A stretch of DNA of 64,000 nucleotides from positions 3,348,001 to 3,412,000 of the forward strand of contig NZ_CP108101.1 of the NCBI RefSeq assembly GCF_036195325.1, given 5' to 3'. Shown here piece by piece: positions 1 to 8,843 of this stretch (its first letter is position 1; the number at the start of each line of letters is the position of its first letter). Made by a program: the position numbers and the translations under genes. The DNA comes from Streptomyces sp. NBC_00234. GTDB taxonomy: Bacteria; Actinomycetota; Actinomycetes; Streptomycetales; Streptomycetaceae. The notes under the pieces are model-generated. The model was not told the origin of the DNA and searched no databases. It saw nothing but the letters and a program-made list of their open reading frames with translations.

Positions 1-488
1 TCGACGGGAGCCTGGTTTTTGTGAGTCCACAGCGGCGTTTCCACGCCAAGATGATCGACCTGCTGATGAACGGCCTGCGCAGCGCGATCCCAGGAGACCT
101 CAAGGCCGAGCGCGAGATGACCGTGGTGCTGGACCAGCGCAACGGCCCCGAACCCGACGTGTCCGTTGTCCGAGCCGCAGCCGCCACTGATCTCGAACAG
201 ACCCGCTTCCACGCCGCCGACGTCCTTCTCGCCGTCGAGGTGGTCTCCCCCGACTCGGAGGCCCGGGACCGTGATGCCAAGCCGCAGAAGTACGCCGCGG
301 CCGGTATCCCGAACTTCTGGCTGGTCGAGATGGCCGGCACCGACCACCACCCGGTGGTCCGGGTCTATGAGCTGGACCCGGTCTCCAAGGCGTACGCCCT
401 GACCGGCATTCATCACGACCGGCTCAAGACCGGCGTTCCGTGCCCCATCGACATCGACATCACCCTGGACGCGCTCGATCAGCTCTGA
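1..488 (+). CDS. Uma2 (DUF820) family endonuclease-like protein, 5' end cut off by window
   Basis: The frame stays open to the left edge (in frame from base 3), so the GTG at 21 is internal and the gene starts outside the window. About 161 residues are visible against roughly 190 for the family. The family pattern is present: EPDVSVV, then EVVSPDSEARD, then a Lys in the block KPQKYAAAGIPNFW and LVE. These correspond to the PD-(D/E)xK nuclease-like core. Uma2 proteins are found in many copies in Streptomyces and cyanobacteria and their role is unknown. The last 10 bases overlap the 3' end of the convergent tam gene. Family assignment is confident; activity is not shown. Confidence 0.85.
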   Translation, partial: DGSLVFVSPQRRFHAKMIDLLMNGLRSAIPGDLKAEREMTVVLDQRNGPEPDVSVVRAAAATDLEQTRFHAADVLLAVEVVSPDSEARDRDAKPQKYAAAGIPNFWLVEMAGTDHHPVVRVYELDPVSKAYALTGIHHDRLKTGVPCPIDIDITLDALDQL

Positions 489-1291
489 TCGCTCGACCCC
501 GGCCTGCGCGCCACCGCGAAGATGCGGCGGAACGGGAACACCGTGCCGTGCGGGCCGGCCGGGTAGGCGGTGCGGAGCAGGGCGGCGTATTCGGTGAGGA
601 AGGCGTCACGGGCCTCCGGGTCGTCGGCGAGGGCCGTGAGGACCGGGCGCAGGGCGGTGCCCTTGACCCAGTCGAGGACCGGGTCCTCGCCCTGGAGCGT
701 CTGGAGGTAGGTGGTCTCCCAGACGTCCGCCTCGCAGCCGAGGGAGCGCAGGCGCGTCAGGTAGTCGGCGGGCTCCAGGACCGCGGCCGTGCGGTCACCG
801 ACGCCGCGCAGGCGGGAGCGCCAGCGGGGGGATTCGCGGAGGCCGGCCAGCAGGGTGTGGCTGGGGGCGTTGAAGTTCCCGGGCACCTGGAAGGCGAATG
901 TGCCGCCGGGGGTGAGTGCGTCCAGCCAGACGGGGAAGCGGTCGGCGTGGCCGGGGACCCACTGGAGCAGGGCGTTGGAGACGATCAGGTCGTACGGCTC
1001 CGGGGGCTCCCAGGTCGCGGCGTCGGCCTCGGCGAAGTCCAGGAGCGGACGGGCGTGGGCGGCGGCGCGGGCCAGCATCTGCGGGGAGTTGTCGTAGCCG
1101 GTGATGCGGGCCCGTGGCCAGCGGTCGGCGAGCAGGGTGGTGACGTTGCCCGCCCCGCAGCCCAGGTCGGCGATACGGGGCGCGGGGTGGCCCGGGAGCT
1201 CGCCGATGCGGGCCAGGAGGTCGTGGAAGGGGCGGGTGCGGTGGTCCGCGTGACGCAGGTACTGCTGCGGATCCCAGAGGGGTGCGGTCAT
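479..1291 (-). CDS. tam: Trans-aconitate 2-methyltransferase
   Basis: SAM-dependent class I methyltransferase that esterifies trans-aconitate, a spontaneous by-product and inhibitor of aconitase. The SAM-binding motif I (ADLGCGAGNVT) lies near residue 45, and the family block VSNALLQWVP follows near residue 105. The protein starts MTAPLWDPQQYLRH, typical of Tam. I chose the ATG at 1291 over the in-frame start at 1312 because family members begin at this point. The protein has 270 residues, the usual size. It is divergent from a MarR regulator, and the 89-base gap carries direct and inverted repeats. This is the published tam/tamR arrangement of S. coelicolor. Confidence 0.9.
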   Translation of the reverse strand: MTAPLWDPQQYLRHADHRTRPFHDLLARIGELPGHPAPRIADLGCGAGNVTTLLADRWPRARITGYDNSPQMLARAAAHARPLLDFAEADAATWEPPEPYDLIVSNALLQWVPGHADRFPVWLDALTPGGTFAFQVPGNFNAPSHTLLAGLRESPRWRSRLRGVGDRTAAVLEPADYLTRLRSLGCEADVWETTYLQTLQGEDPVLDWVKGTALRPVLTALADDPEARDAFLTEYAALLRTAYPAGPHGTVFPFRRIFAVARRPGSSDQS

Positions 1292-1316
1292 GGGGGCCAG
1301 GATGATCCCCAAAGTA

Positions 1317-1350
1317 TCTTGATGTCAAGAGACTCGAATTCAAGAGACTC
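1317..1350. promoter_or_regulatory. Probable TamR operator region between tam and tamR
   Basis: A perfect inverted repeat TCTTGA-TG-TCAAGA (1317-1330) overlaps the first copy of an 11-base direct repeat, TCAAGAGACTC, at 1325-1335 and 1340-1350 (period 15). A second, imperfect dyad is centred on GAATTC at 1336-1341. The region sits in the 89-base divergent gap, as expected for a MarR-family autoregulator that also controls the facing gene. Binding is inferred. Confidence 0.65.
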
Positions 1351-1380
1351 TATGTCGACAGACCCTCTACACTGATCCAC

Positions 1381-1878
1381 ATGGAGGACGAGGTCGACCG
1401 GCTGGTCGCTGCATGGCGCCGAGAGCGCCCCGACCTCGACGTGGAACCACTCGAGGTCCTGAGCCGCGTCTCCCGCCTGGCCCGCCACCTCGACCGGGCC
1501 CGCAGGATCGCCTTCGCCGAGCACAATCTGGAGCCGTGGGAGTTCGACGTACTGACGTCGCTGCGGCGCGCGGGCGCCCCGTATCAGCTCTCCCCCGGCC
1601 AGCTCCTGACCCAGACGCTGGTCACCTCGGGCACGATGACCAACCGCATCGACCGGCTGACGAAGAAGAACCTCGTCGAGCGCCTCCCCGACCCGAGCGA
1701 CCGGCGCGGCGTGCTCGTGCGGCTGACCGCCGAGGGCCAGGACAAGGCCGACCAGTCCCTGGCCGGCCTGCTCGATCAGGAACGCGCCATCCTGGGCGAG
1801 CTGTCCCGCCACCAGCGGAGCGAACTGGCGGGACTGCTACGCCAGTTGACCGCCCCGTTCGACAACGTTCCCGGCTAG
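1381..1878 (+). CDS. tamR: MarR-family regulator, TamR type
   Basis: A 165-residue winged-helix protein. The DNA-binding part includes PGQLLTQTLVTSGTMTNRID (recognition helix) and the wing DPSDRRGVLVRLT. A long N-terminal helix precedes it, as in the TamR/UrtR subgroup of MarR proteins. Its position divergent to tam matches S. coelicolor TamR, which responds to trans-aconitate, citrate and related acids and controls tam and aconitase genes under oxidative stress. That function is known for the homologue and inferred here. Its last 42 bases overlap the 3' end of the convergent response-regulator gene. The ATG at 1381 lies just after the operator-like repeats. Confidence 0.8.
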   Translation: MEDEVDRLVAAWRRERPDLDVEPLEVLSRVSRLARHLDRARRIAFAEHNLEPWEFDVLTSLRRAGAPYQLSPGQLLTQTLVTSGTMTNRIDRLTKKNLVERLPDPSDRRGVLVRLTAEGQDKADQSLAGLLDQERAILGELSRHQRSELAGLLRQLTAPFDNVPG

Positions 1879-2646
1879 GACCTCACCGGGCAGCGGAGCG
1901 ACCGTCAGGTCGGCCGGCCCGACACCGGCCCGCCGCGCCAGCGCCACCGCGGCCAGCGTGGAGTGCACGCCCAGCTTTCCCAGCACGTTCTGCATGTGCG
2001 TACGCACCGTGTGCGGGGAGAGGAAGAGACGCTCCGCGACCGCCTTGCGGCCCAGGCCCGCGACCATGCACCGCAGCACCTCGCACTCGCGCGGGGTCAG
2101 CGACTCGATGAGACGCTCGCTCTCGGTTCGGTGCTTGCGCGCCGCCGTCAGCTCCCGCAGGACACCGGTCAGCAGCGCGGGCGGCAGATGGGTCTCGTCG
2201 CGAAGGACGCCCCGGATGACCGCCAGCAGCCGTTGCAGCGAACAGTCCTTGGCCACCCAGCCGGACGCACCGGCCTGGAGCGCCGCCGCGGCCCGGCGCG
2301 GATCGTCCCGCTCGGCGAGCACCACCGTACGGACGGACGGCTGTCCCGCACGGACACCGGCGACCAGCGAAATGCCGTCGACCAGGCGGTTCTCCCCGCT
2401 GTTCGGCACGGGGACGGCGCGGGCACCGCCCGTTGCCAGGATGCCCAGTTCGGCATCGACCAGCAGTACGTCGTACGCACGGCCTTCGGCGAGCGCGCGC
2501 TCCAGACAGCGCAGCGCGGCCGGGCCACTGCCCGCCGCCGCCACGTCCACGTCCGGTTCGGCCGCGAGAGCCGCAGCGAGCGACTCGGCGAAGATGCGAT
2601 GGTCGTCGACGACCAGAACCCGGATACGAGCCACAGACACCCCCAT
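1837..2646 (-). CDS. NarL/LuxR-family orphan response regulator
   Basis: A receiver domain begins RIRVLVVDDHRIFAE (acidic pair DD). The likely phospho-acceptor Asp is in VLLVDAE, and the conserved Lys is in GWVAKD. A C-terminal LuxR helix-turn-helix follows (LTPRECEVLRCMVAGL, then FLSPHTVRTHMQNVLGKLGV). The receiver contains an unusual insertion of about 25 residues after the Asp (around GGARAVPVPNSGENR). The ATG at 2646 was chosen; a TTG at 2661 and a GTG at 2634 with an upstream GGGGG are alternatives. No histidine kinase is adjacent. Its C-terminal domain resembles that of the regulator at 8844-9539. Target genes are unknown. Confidence 0.85.
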   Translation of the reverse strand: MGVSVARIRVLVVDDHRIFAESLAAALAAEPDVDVAAAGSGPAALRCLERALAEGRAYDVLLVDAELGILATGGARAVPVPNSGENRLVDGISLVAGVRAGQPSVRTVVLAERDDPRRAAAALQAGASGWVAKDCSLQRLLAVIRGVLRDETHLPPALLTGVLRELTAARKHRTESERLIESLTPRECEVLRCMVAGLGRKAVAERLFLSPHTVRTHMQNVLGKLGVHSTLAAVALARRAGVGPADLTVAPLPGEVLAGNVVERGGQLA

Positions 2647-2664
2647 CGTGGGGACCGACAACTA

Positions 2665-2753
2665 CGGGTACGACGCCCGGAACTTTCCGGTGGCCCACAG
2701 CTCACGGCCGCCGCCGCGCACCGCATGCCACCCCGTCCCGGGCGTCGTACCCG
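2665..2753. repeat. 16-base perfect inverted repeat with 57-base spacer
   Basis: CGGGTACGACGCCCGG at 2665-2680 is repeated exactly as its reverse complement at 2738-2753. The repeat lies just upstream of the response regulator start, in the 229-base gap before the GNAT gene. It could be paired operator sites or a long stem-loop in the leader. No known consensus was recognised. Confidence 0.7.
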
Positions 2754-2875
2754 ACTGTCTCGTCCCCTGAATCGGCACCGGCCCCCACCGGTGCTGAGCA
2801 TCAGCGTACGGGCGGGGGCCGGGAGCGGAAGCGAATTCACAGAACTGGTCGCCCAGGGTGTTTAGGGTGTGATTC

Positions 2876-3328
2876 ATGTTCCGTCTTGAGACAGAAGTAG
2901 ACAAAGAACGTCGCACTCTGCTGAGCGGGCAACTGCGCATCGACAACAGAGCCGCGTCACCGGAGCTGCGCGCCCTGCTCTCCACCCCCGCGGAACACGA
3001 AGTCCCCCTGGAGGTCTGGCTCCTGGACGAGGAGGGCGGCATCGTCGGCGGACTGTGCGGACGGACCTGGGCGTACTGGCTCCACGTCGACCTGCTCTGG
3101 GTGGAGGCCGGCCACCGCGGGCTCGGCCTCGGGGCGCGCCTGCTGGCCGAGGCCGAGAAGGTCGCCCGAACCGAACGGTTCTGCACCGACGCGCGCCTGG
3201 AGACCTGGGACTTCCAGGCCCCCGCCTTCTACCGGAAGCACGGGTACGAGGTGGCCGGGCGGGTCGACAACTACCCGCCCGGCGTCACCGAGTTCATCCT
3301 CGTCAAGCGCCTCGTCGAGAGGCCCTGA
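2876..3328 (+). CDS. GNAT-family N-acetyltransferase
   Basis: A 150-residue single-domain GNAT protein. The acetyl-CoA pyrophosphate loop is visible as HRGLGLGARLLAEAE (Q/R-x-x-G-x-G/A) near residue 82, preceded by the strand WLHVDLLWVE. The C-terminal motif B region is AFYRKHGYEVAGRVDN. The ATG at 2876 has no strong ribosome site. It converges on galK with only 9 bases between the stops. The substrate cannot be predicted. Confidence 0.85.
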   Translation: MFRLETEVDKERRTLLSGQLRIDNRAASPELRALLSTPAEHEVPLEVWLLDEEGGIVGGLCGRTWAYWLHVDLLWVEAGHRGLGLGARLLAEAEKVARTERFCTDARLETWDFQAPAFYRKHGYEVAGRVDNYPPGVTEFILVKRLVERP

Positions 3329-3337
3329 AAACAGGCC

Positions 3338-4507
3338 CTAGCGAAGCCTGCGGGCACCGGCGGACGGTACGGCGGGGAAGACGCCCGGCGCGGCGTATCC
3401 GGCCGAGGCGAACGCCTCCCGGACCGACTTGGTGATCGTCTCGGCGTCCGCCTCCTCGACCAGCACGATCGCCGAGCCGCCGAAGCCGCCACCGGTCATC
3501 CGGGCACCGAGCGCCCCGGCCGCGTTCGCCGTGGAGACCACCAGGTCCAACTCCGGGCAGGAGACCCGCAGATCGTCGCGGAGCGAGACGTGGCCCTCGT
3601 TGAGCACCGGGCCCGCCGCACGCACCTCACCGGCGTCGAGCAGGGCGATGACCTGCTCGACCCGGTGGTTGTCACCGACCACGTGGCGCACGTACCGCAC
3701 GACGGACTCGTCGGCCCCGGCCGAGGCCAGGGTGGCGAGCGCGGCACCGAGACCCTCGTACGGGAGCTCGCGCAGGGTCCGCAGGCCGAGGAGCCGGGCG
3801 CCCTCCTCGCAGCCGGCCCGCCTCTCCGCGTACGCCCCGTCGCCCAGGGCGTGCTTGACCCGGGTGTCGACGACCAGGAGCTGCAGTCCCTGGGAGGCCA
3901 GGTCGAAGGGGACCTGGCGCTGGCCGAGGTCGCGGGTGTCGAGGTGAAGGGCGTGGCCGTCGGTGCAGCAGGCGGAGGCCATCTGGTCCATGACGCCGCA
4001 GGGGACGCCGACGAACGCGTTCTCCGCGCGCTGGCCGATCACCGCCAGTTCGGCGCGGCTCAGGCCCAGTTCGAACAGGTCGTTCAGGGCGAGCGCGGTG
4101 ACCACTTCGAGGGCGGCGGACGAGGAGAGACCGGCGCCGGTCGGGACCGTGGAGGTGATCTGGATGTCCGCACCGGTGACCGGGTGGCCGGCCTCCCGCA
4201 GCGCCCAGACGACACCGGCCGGATAGGCCGCCCAGCCGTGCCCCTCGTGCGGGGTCAGCTCGTCGACGCGCAGCTGGACCACACCGCCGGGGACGTCGGT
4301 GGAGTGCAGCCGCAGCTCGCCGTCGGTGCGGCGGGCGACGGCCGCGCGCGCGGTGTGCGGGAGGGCGAGCGGCATCACGAAGCCGTCGTTGAAGTCGGTG
4401 TACTCACCGATCAGATTCACCCGTCCGGGTGCGGCCCACACCCCTTCGGGGGCCTTCCCGTACAGCTCCGTGAAGCCGGCCTCGAGGTCGGCGGATCCGG
4501 AAGTCAT
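3338..4507 (-). CDS. galK: Galactokinase
   Basis: GHMP-family kinase that phosphorylates galactose to galactose-1-phosphate in the Leloir pathway. The galactokinase signature [16 protein letters not shown] lies near residue 24. The ATP loop is [14 protein letters not shown], and the C-terminal GHMP motif is [11 protein letters not shown]. It has 389 residues, the usual size. The ATG at 4507 overlaps the galE stop (ATGA), so translation is probably coupled. It is the last gene of galT-galE-galK. Confidence 0.95.
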   Translation of the reverse strand: MTSGSADLEAGFTELYGKAPEGVWAAPGRVNLIGEYTDFNDGFVMPLALPHTARAAVARRTDGELRLHSTDVPGGVVQLRVDELTPHEGHGWAAYPAGVVWALREAGHPVTGADIQITSTVPTGAGLSSSAALEVVTALALNDLFELGLSRAELAVIGQRAENAFVGVPCGVMDQMASACCTDGHALHLDTRDLGQRQVPFDLASQGLQLLVVDTRVKHALGDGAYAERRAGCEEGARLLGLRTLRELPYEGLGAALATLASAGADESVVRYVRHVVGDNHRVEQVIALLDAGEVRAAGPVLNEGHVSLRDDLRVSCPELDLVVSTANAAGALGARMTGGGFGGSAIVLVEEADAETITKSVREAFASAGYAAPGVFPAVPSAGARRLR

Positions 4508-5484
4508 GAGGTGGTGGACTCCTCTCTGCGGGCGAACGCCCAGGCGTCCGCGACGATGCCGGCCAGATCGGCGCGGGACGGCTGCCAGCCGAGGCGCTCC
4601 CTGGCGGTGGCGGCCGAGGCGACGAGCACGGCCGGATCGCCGGCGCGGCGGGGGGCCGGGGTCTCGGGGACGGGGTGACCGGTGACCTGGCGGACGGTCT
4701 CGATGACCTCGCGCACGGAGAAGCCGTTGCCGTTGCCCAGGTTGCAGATGAGGTGCTCGCCGGTGGCCGCGGCGTCCAGGGCCAGGAGGTGCGCCTCGGC
4801 GAGGTCGGCCACGTGGATGTAGTCGCGGACGCAGGTGCCGTCCGGGGTCGGGTAGTCGTCCCCGTACACGGAGATCGTGTCGCGCTGCCCGAGGGCGACC
4901 TGGAGGACGAGCGGGATGAGGTGCGACTCGGGGTGGTGCCGCTCGCCCGAACTGCCGTACGCGCCCGCCACGTTGAAGTAGCGCAGCGAGACGGCGGCCA
5001 GCCCGTGCGCGGCGGCCTCGCCGGTGATCATGTGGTCGACGGCGAGCTTGCTCGCGCCGTACGGGTTGGTCGGCGCGGTCGGGAACGCCTCGGTGATGGG
5101 GCTGGACGCGGGCTCGCCGTAGGTCGCGGCCGTGGAGGAGAAGACCAGGGTCCGCACGTCGGCCGCGCGCATCGCGGCGAGCAGGGCGGTGGTCCCGCCG
5201 ACGTTGTTCACCCAGTACTTCTCCGGGTCGACGACGGACTCGCCGACCTGGGAGTACGCGGCGAAGTGCAGCACGCCGTCGTACGAGCGGTCCAGCCACT
5301 TGGCGGCGTCCTGGATGCGGCCCTCGACGAACTCGGCCCCCTCCGGGACGCCCTCCCGGAAACCGGTCGAGAGGTCGTCCAGGACGGTCACCGCGTGGCC
5401 GGCCTCCAGCAGATGCGCGGCGACCACGCTTCCGACGTATCCCGCGCCGCCGGTCACCAGGTACTTCTTCCGGGAGTTGCTCAC
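4504..5484 (-). CDS. galE: UDP-glucose 4-epimerase
   Basis: Extended SDR enzyme that interconverts UDP-galactose and UDP-glucose. The NAD-binding GGAGYVGS motif is at the N-terminus, the catalytic Ser lies in FSSTAATYG, and Tyr/Lys lie in NPYGASK. It has 326 residues. The GTG start at 5484 follows from the conserved [15 protein letters not shown] beginning and overlaps the galT stop (GTGA). A much longer open frame upstream is the shadow of galT. In S. lividans a second, constitutive promoter lies ahead of galE inside galT; I did not identify it here. Confidence 0.95.
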   Translation of the reverse strand: MSNSRKKYLVTGGAGYVGSVVAAHLLEAGHAVTVLDDLSTGFREGVPEGAEFVEGRIQDAAKWLDRSYDGVLHFAAYSQVGESVVDPEKYWVNNVGGTTALLAAMRAADVRTLVFSSTAATYGEPASSPITEAFPTAPTNPYGASKLAVDHMITGEAAAHGLAAVSLRYFNVAGAYGSSGERHHPESHLIPLVLQVALGQRDTISVYGDDYPTPDGTCVRDYIHVADLAEAHLLALDAAATGEHLICNLGNGNGFSVREVIETVRQVTGHPVPETPAPRRAGDPAVLVASAATARERLGWQPSRADLAGIVADAWAFARREESTTS

Positions 5485-6524
5485 TCGCTCGCTACCTCTC
5501 GCAGTCGCTGGGCCGCGGCCTCCGGCGGCACGTCGTTGATGAACACGCTCATACCGGATTCGGAGCCCGCGAGGAACTTCAGCTTGCCGGAGGTGCGCCG
5601 AATGGTGAAAAGCTCCAGGTGCAGCGCGAAGTCCTCCCGGCCGGGGACCCCGAACGGGGCCTGGTGCCAGGCCGAGATGTACGGGGTCGGCGGCTCGCCG
5701 GGGCCGAAGATCCGGTCGAACCGCCTCAAGAGTTCCAGATAGATCTGTGGGAACTCTGTGCGGGCGGCCTCGTCGAGGTCCCGCAGGTCGGGGACGCGGC
5801 TGCGCGGGTACAGGTGCACCTCGTACGGCCAGTGCGCCGCGTACGGCACGAAGGCCACCCAGTGCTCGCCCGAGAGCACCACGCGGGCGCCGTCGGCGAG
5901 CTCCCGGGCCACGACGTCGTCGAAGAGGTTGCGGCCGGTCTCCTCGCGGTGCCGCTGCGCCGAGCGCATCATCTGGCCGGTGCGCGGGGTGACGAAGGGG
6001 TAGCCGTAGATCTGGCCGTGCGGGTGGCCGAGGGTGACCCCGATCTCGGCGCCCCGGTTCTCGAAGCAGAACACCTGGGTGACCTGGTCGAGCTCGGCGA
6101 GTTCGGCGGTGCGGTCGGTCCACGCCTCCAGCACCAGGCCCGCCTGCTCCTCGGTGAGGTCGGCGAACGAGGCGTCGTGGTCGGAGGTGAAGCAGACCAC
6201 CTCGCAGCGGCCCGAGTCCCCGGCGAGGGAGGGGAAGCGGTTCTCGAAGACGGCCACGTCGTAGTGGCTGTCGGGGATCTCGCTCAGCCGGTCGCCCTCG
6301 GAGGGGCAGAGCGGGCACTCGTCGGCCGGCGGGTGGTAGGTGCGCCCCTGACGGTGCGAGGCGATGGCGACGCTGTCGCCGAGGAGCGGATCGCGGCGGA
6401 CCTCCGAGGAGGTCGAGACGGCGTCGAGCGGTCGGCGGTCGATGGCATCGCGGACGGTGTCGTCCGCGGAGTCGTAATAGATCAGCTCACGGCCGTCGGC
6501 GAGGCTCGTAACCGTCTTCTTCAC
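5481..6524 (-). CDS. galT: Galactose-1-phosphate uridylyltransferase
   Basis: Transfers UMP between UDP-glucose and galactose-1-phosphate. The HIT-like catalytic HPH motif is present in [13 protein letters not shown], with the second histidine as uridylylation site. Zinc-ligand candidates CPLC and H..H motifs are present. It has 347 residues. The GTG at 6524 is chosen because it is preceded by GGAGG six bases upstream and matches family starts at [14 protein letters not shown]; the frame runs open to 6608. It is the first gene of the operon, with a 268-base regulatory gap to the divergent symporter. Confidence 0.95.
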   Translation of the reverse strand: MKKTVTSLADGRELIYYDSADDTVRDAIDRRPLDAVSTSSEVRRDPLLGDSVAIASHRQGRTYHPPADECPLCPSEGDRLSEIPDSHYDVAVFENRFPSLAGDSGRCEVVCFTSDHDASFADLTEEQAGLVLEAWTDRTAELAELDQVTQVFCFENRGAEIGVTLGHPHGQIYGYPFVTPRTGQMMRSAQRHREETGRNLFDDVVARELADGARVVLSGEHWVAFVPYAAHWPYEVHLYPRSRVPDLRDLDEAARTEFPQIYLELLRRFDRIFGPGEPPTPYISAWHQAPFGVPGREDFALHLELFTIRRTSGKLKFLAGSESGMSVFINDVPPEAAAQRLREVASE

Positions 6525-6607
6525 CAGGTTCCTCCAAACATAACCAAACATAAGAAACCACAAGCCAACACGGGCGTCAATGGCAGCGAGGGGCTTCCGA
6601 AAGGTCA

Positions 6608-6643
6608 TGTGAATGCGGAACCGAACCTGTGAAGTTATGTGAG
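6608..6643. promoter_or_regulatory. TGTGA hexamer repeats upstream of galT (galP1-type operator)
   Basis: TGTGAA occurs at 6608 and 6628 and TGTGAG at 6638, spaced 20 and 10 bases, so all lie on one face of the helix. They are 84-119 bases upstream of the galT start. The galactose-inducible, glucose-sensitive galP1 promoter of S. lividans is reported to be controlled through direct hexamer repeats of a similar sequence; I rely on memory for that. A TTGACG (minus strand, 6575-6580) could be a -35 element, but no well-spaced -10 was found. Confidence 0.5.
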
Positions 6644-6723
6644 CGAGAGGGGTTCATACGCCTACATATCGCCTCAATTCCGCGCCACCCGATCACGATC
6701 GAACAAAGAACGTCATCACAACT

Positions 6724-6738
6724 GTTCATTTTATGAAC
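6724..6738. promoter_or_regulatory. Palindrome ahead of the symporter gene
   Basis: GTTCAT-TTT-ATGAAC, a perfect 6+6 dyad with a 3-base centre, ends 54 bases before the symporter ATG. It is one of the few AT-rich spots in the gap and probably an operator. The regulator is unknown. Confidence 0.5.
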
Positions 6739-6792
6739 GCAAAGGCGTAGGTTCCGTCGGGTTCAGTTCGCGCAACGAAGCGAGTACCCCCC

Positions 6793-8463
6793 ATGCACTA
6801 CCTGGCCGAAGGGCTCCGGCTCCCCACGAACGGGCTCGATTACACGATTCTGGCGATCTACTTCGTCGTGGTCCTGGGCATCGGCTTCGCCGCCCGTGCC
6901 AGCGTGAAGACCAGCCTCGACTTCTTCCTCTCCGGACGGTCACTGCCCGCCTGGGTGACCGGTCTGGCCTTCGTCGCGGCCAACCTCGGTGCCACCGAGA
7001 TCCTCGGCATGGCGGCGACCGGCGCGCAGTACGGCGTCGCGGTCGTCCACTGGTACTGGATCGGGGCCATCCCGGCGATGGTCTTCCTGGGCCTCGTGAT
7101 GATGCCCTTCTACTACCGCTCGAAGGTGCGCTCCGTACCGGAGTTCCTGCTCCAGCGCTTCGACAAGTCCGCCCACCTGCTGAGTTCCATACTCTTCGCC
7201 TTCGCGGCGATCCTGATCGCGGGCGTGAACCTCTACGCCCTGTCGATCGTCGTGGAGGCGCTTCTCGGCTGGCCGCAGTGGGTCGCGATCGTCGTCGCGG
7301 GCTTCTTCGTCCTGATCTACATCACGATCGGCGGGCTCTCCTCGGCGATCTACAACGAGGTGCTGCAGTTCTTCGTCATCCTCGCCGCGCTGATCCCGCT
7401 CACCCTGCTGGGGCTCAAGCGCGTCGGCGGCTGGGACGGACTGACCGGATCCCTGGAGAAGAGCCACGGACCGGACTTCCTCTCCGCCTGGGGCGGCACC
7501 GGCATCGGTGACGCCAACCCGCTCGGCGCCAACTGGCTGACGATCATCCTCGGCCTCGGCTTCGTGCTCTCGTTCGGCTACTGGACGACGAACTTCGCCG
7601 AGGTCCAGCGCGCCCTCTCCGCGAAGAACCTGTCGGCCGCCAAGCGCACTCCGCTGATCGCCGCCTTCCCAAAGATCTTCATCGTCTTCGCGGTGATGAT
7701 CCCGGGCCTGGTCGCCGCCGTCGTCGTACCGCAGATCGGCACGCCGGAGTCGGACCTCACGTACAACGACGCCATCCCGCTGCTCATGCAGGAACTCCTG
7801 CCCAACGGGGTGCTCGGCATCGCGGTGACCGGTCTGCTGGCCGCGTTCATGGCCGGCATGGCGGCGAACGTGTCCTCGTTCAACACGGTGTTCACGACCG
7901 ACATCTGGGCGCGCTACGTGAAGAAGGACCGGCCGGACGCGTACTACCTGCGCTTCGGACGGCTGATCACGGCGATCGGTGTGCTGGCCTCCATCGGCAC
8001 GGCCTTCATCGCGGCCAGCTTCTCCAACATCATGAGCTACCTCCAGACGCTGTTCTCCTTCTTCAACGTCCCGATGTTCGTGGTGTTCATCATCGGCATG
8101 TTCTGGAAGCGCGCCTCGATGAAGTCCGGTGTCTGGGGACTCGTCGCGGGCACCACCGCCGCGATGGTCAACTACTTCTGGATCTACAAGGGCGGGGTCA
8201 TCGACATCCCGACCGACCAGGGCGCCAACTTCGTCTCCGCCATCGTCGGATTCGTCGCCGGGGCCGTCGTCATGGTCGCCGTCACGCTCTTCACCGCACC
8301 GAAGCCCGAGGCCGAACTGGCCGGCCTGGTGTACGGAACGGAGTCCCCGGACACCGACGAGGTGCCGGACGAGGCCGACAGCGCCTGGTACCGCCGCCCC
8401 GCCCTGCTCGGCTGGGGCGCCATCGTCCTCGCCGCCCTCTGCTACCTGCCCTATTCGCTCTGA
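6793..8463 (+). CDS. Sodium:solute symporter (SSS family), probable galactose/sugar uptake
   Basis: A 556-residue polytopic membrane protein with about 13-14 hydrophobic segments. Family signs are the early DFFLSGRSLPAWVTG segment and AANLGATEILGMA, matching vertebrate SGLT-like and Vibrio vSGLT proteins. A later helix has SFGYWTTNFAEVQRALSAK, also typical of the SGLT branch. It is divergent from galTEK, which suggests galactose or a related sugar as substrate; that is inferred. The ATG at 6793 has only a weak purine-rich site upstream. The small membrane gene at 8479 follows 15 bases later. Confidence 0.9.
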   Translation: MHYLAEGLRLPTNGLDYTILAIYFVVVLGIGFAARASVKTSLDFFLSGRSLPAWVTGLAFVAANLGATEILGMAATGAQYGVAVVHWYWIGAIPAMVFLGLVMMPFYYRSKVRSVPEFLLQRFDKSAHLLSSILFAFAAILIAGVNLYALSIVVEALLGWPQWVAIVVAGFFVLIYITIGGLSSAIYNEVLQFFVILAALIPLTLLGLKRVGGWDGLTGSLEKSHGPDFLSAWGGTGIGDANPLGANWLTIILGLGFVLSFGYWTTNFAEVQRALSAKNLSAAKRTPLIAAFPKIFIVFAVMIPGLVAAVVVPQIGTPESDLTYNDAIPLLMQELLPNGVLGIAVTGLLAAFMAGMAANVSSFNTVFTTDIWARYVKKDRPDAYYLRFGRLITAIGVLASIGTAFIAASFSNIMSYLQTLFSFFNVPMFVVFIIGMFWKRASMKSGVWGLVAGTTAAMVNYFWIYKGGVIDIPTDQGANFVSAIVGFVAGAVVMVAVTLFTAPKPEAELAGLVYGTESPDTDEVPDEADSAWYRRPALLGWGAIVLAALCYLPYSL

Positions 8464-8478
8464 TCGGAGGCACTCACC

Positions 8479-8805
8479 ATGACCGACCTGCACACGGAAG
8501 TCTCCGCACTGGAGCGCAAGTCCGCGACCGCGGCCCGGCTCTTCGACATCCGGAGGATCATCGGCGGCCTCTTCGTCCTCTACGGCGTGATCGTCACCAT
8601 CGCCGGGCTCAGCCCGTCCGAAGCGGACCTGAAGAAGGCCCAGGGCGTCCACATCAACCTCTGGACCGGCCTCGCCATGCTGGCACTCGGGCTGTTCTTC
8701 CTGATCTGGATGAAGCTGCGCCCCGCCGTCGCACCGGCCGACGTCCCGGACCCGGCCCGCGCCGACGTCGCACCGGCCGCCGTGCCCGAGCCGGCCGACG
8801 GCTGA
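8479..8805 (+). CDS. Small two-helix membrane protein, unknown function
   Basis: A 108-residue protein. An N-terminal charged segment (MTDLHTEVSALERKSATAARLF) is followed by two hydrophobic stretches at about residues 29-44 and 62-78, and then by a Pro/Ala-rich tail. An upstream GGAGG (TCGGAGGCACTCACC) gives a good ribosome site. It begins 15 bases after the symporter stop, so it is probably co-transcribed and may be an accessory subunit. I do not recognise a named family. Confidence 0.75.
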   Translation: MTDLHTEVSALERKSATAARLFDIRRIIGGLFVLYGVIVTIAGLSPSEADLKKAQGVHINLWTGLAMLALGLFFLIWMKLRPAVAPADVPDPARADVAPAAVPEPADG

Positions 8806-8843
8806 CGCACCCTCGTCCGCCGCAGGGGCCCTGCCTCACCCGC

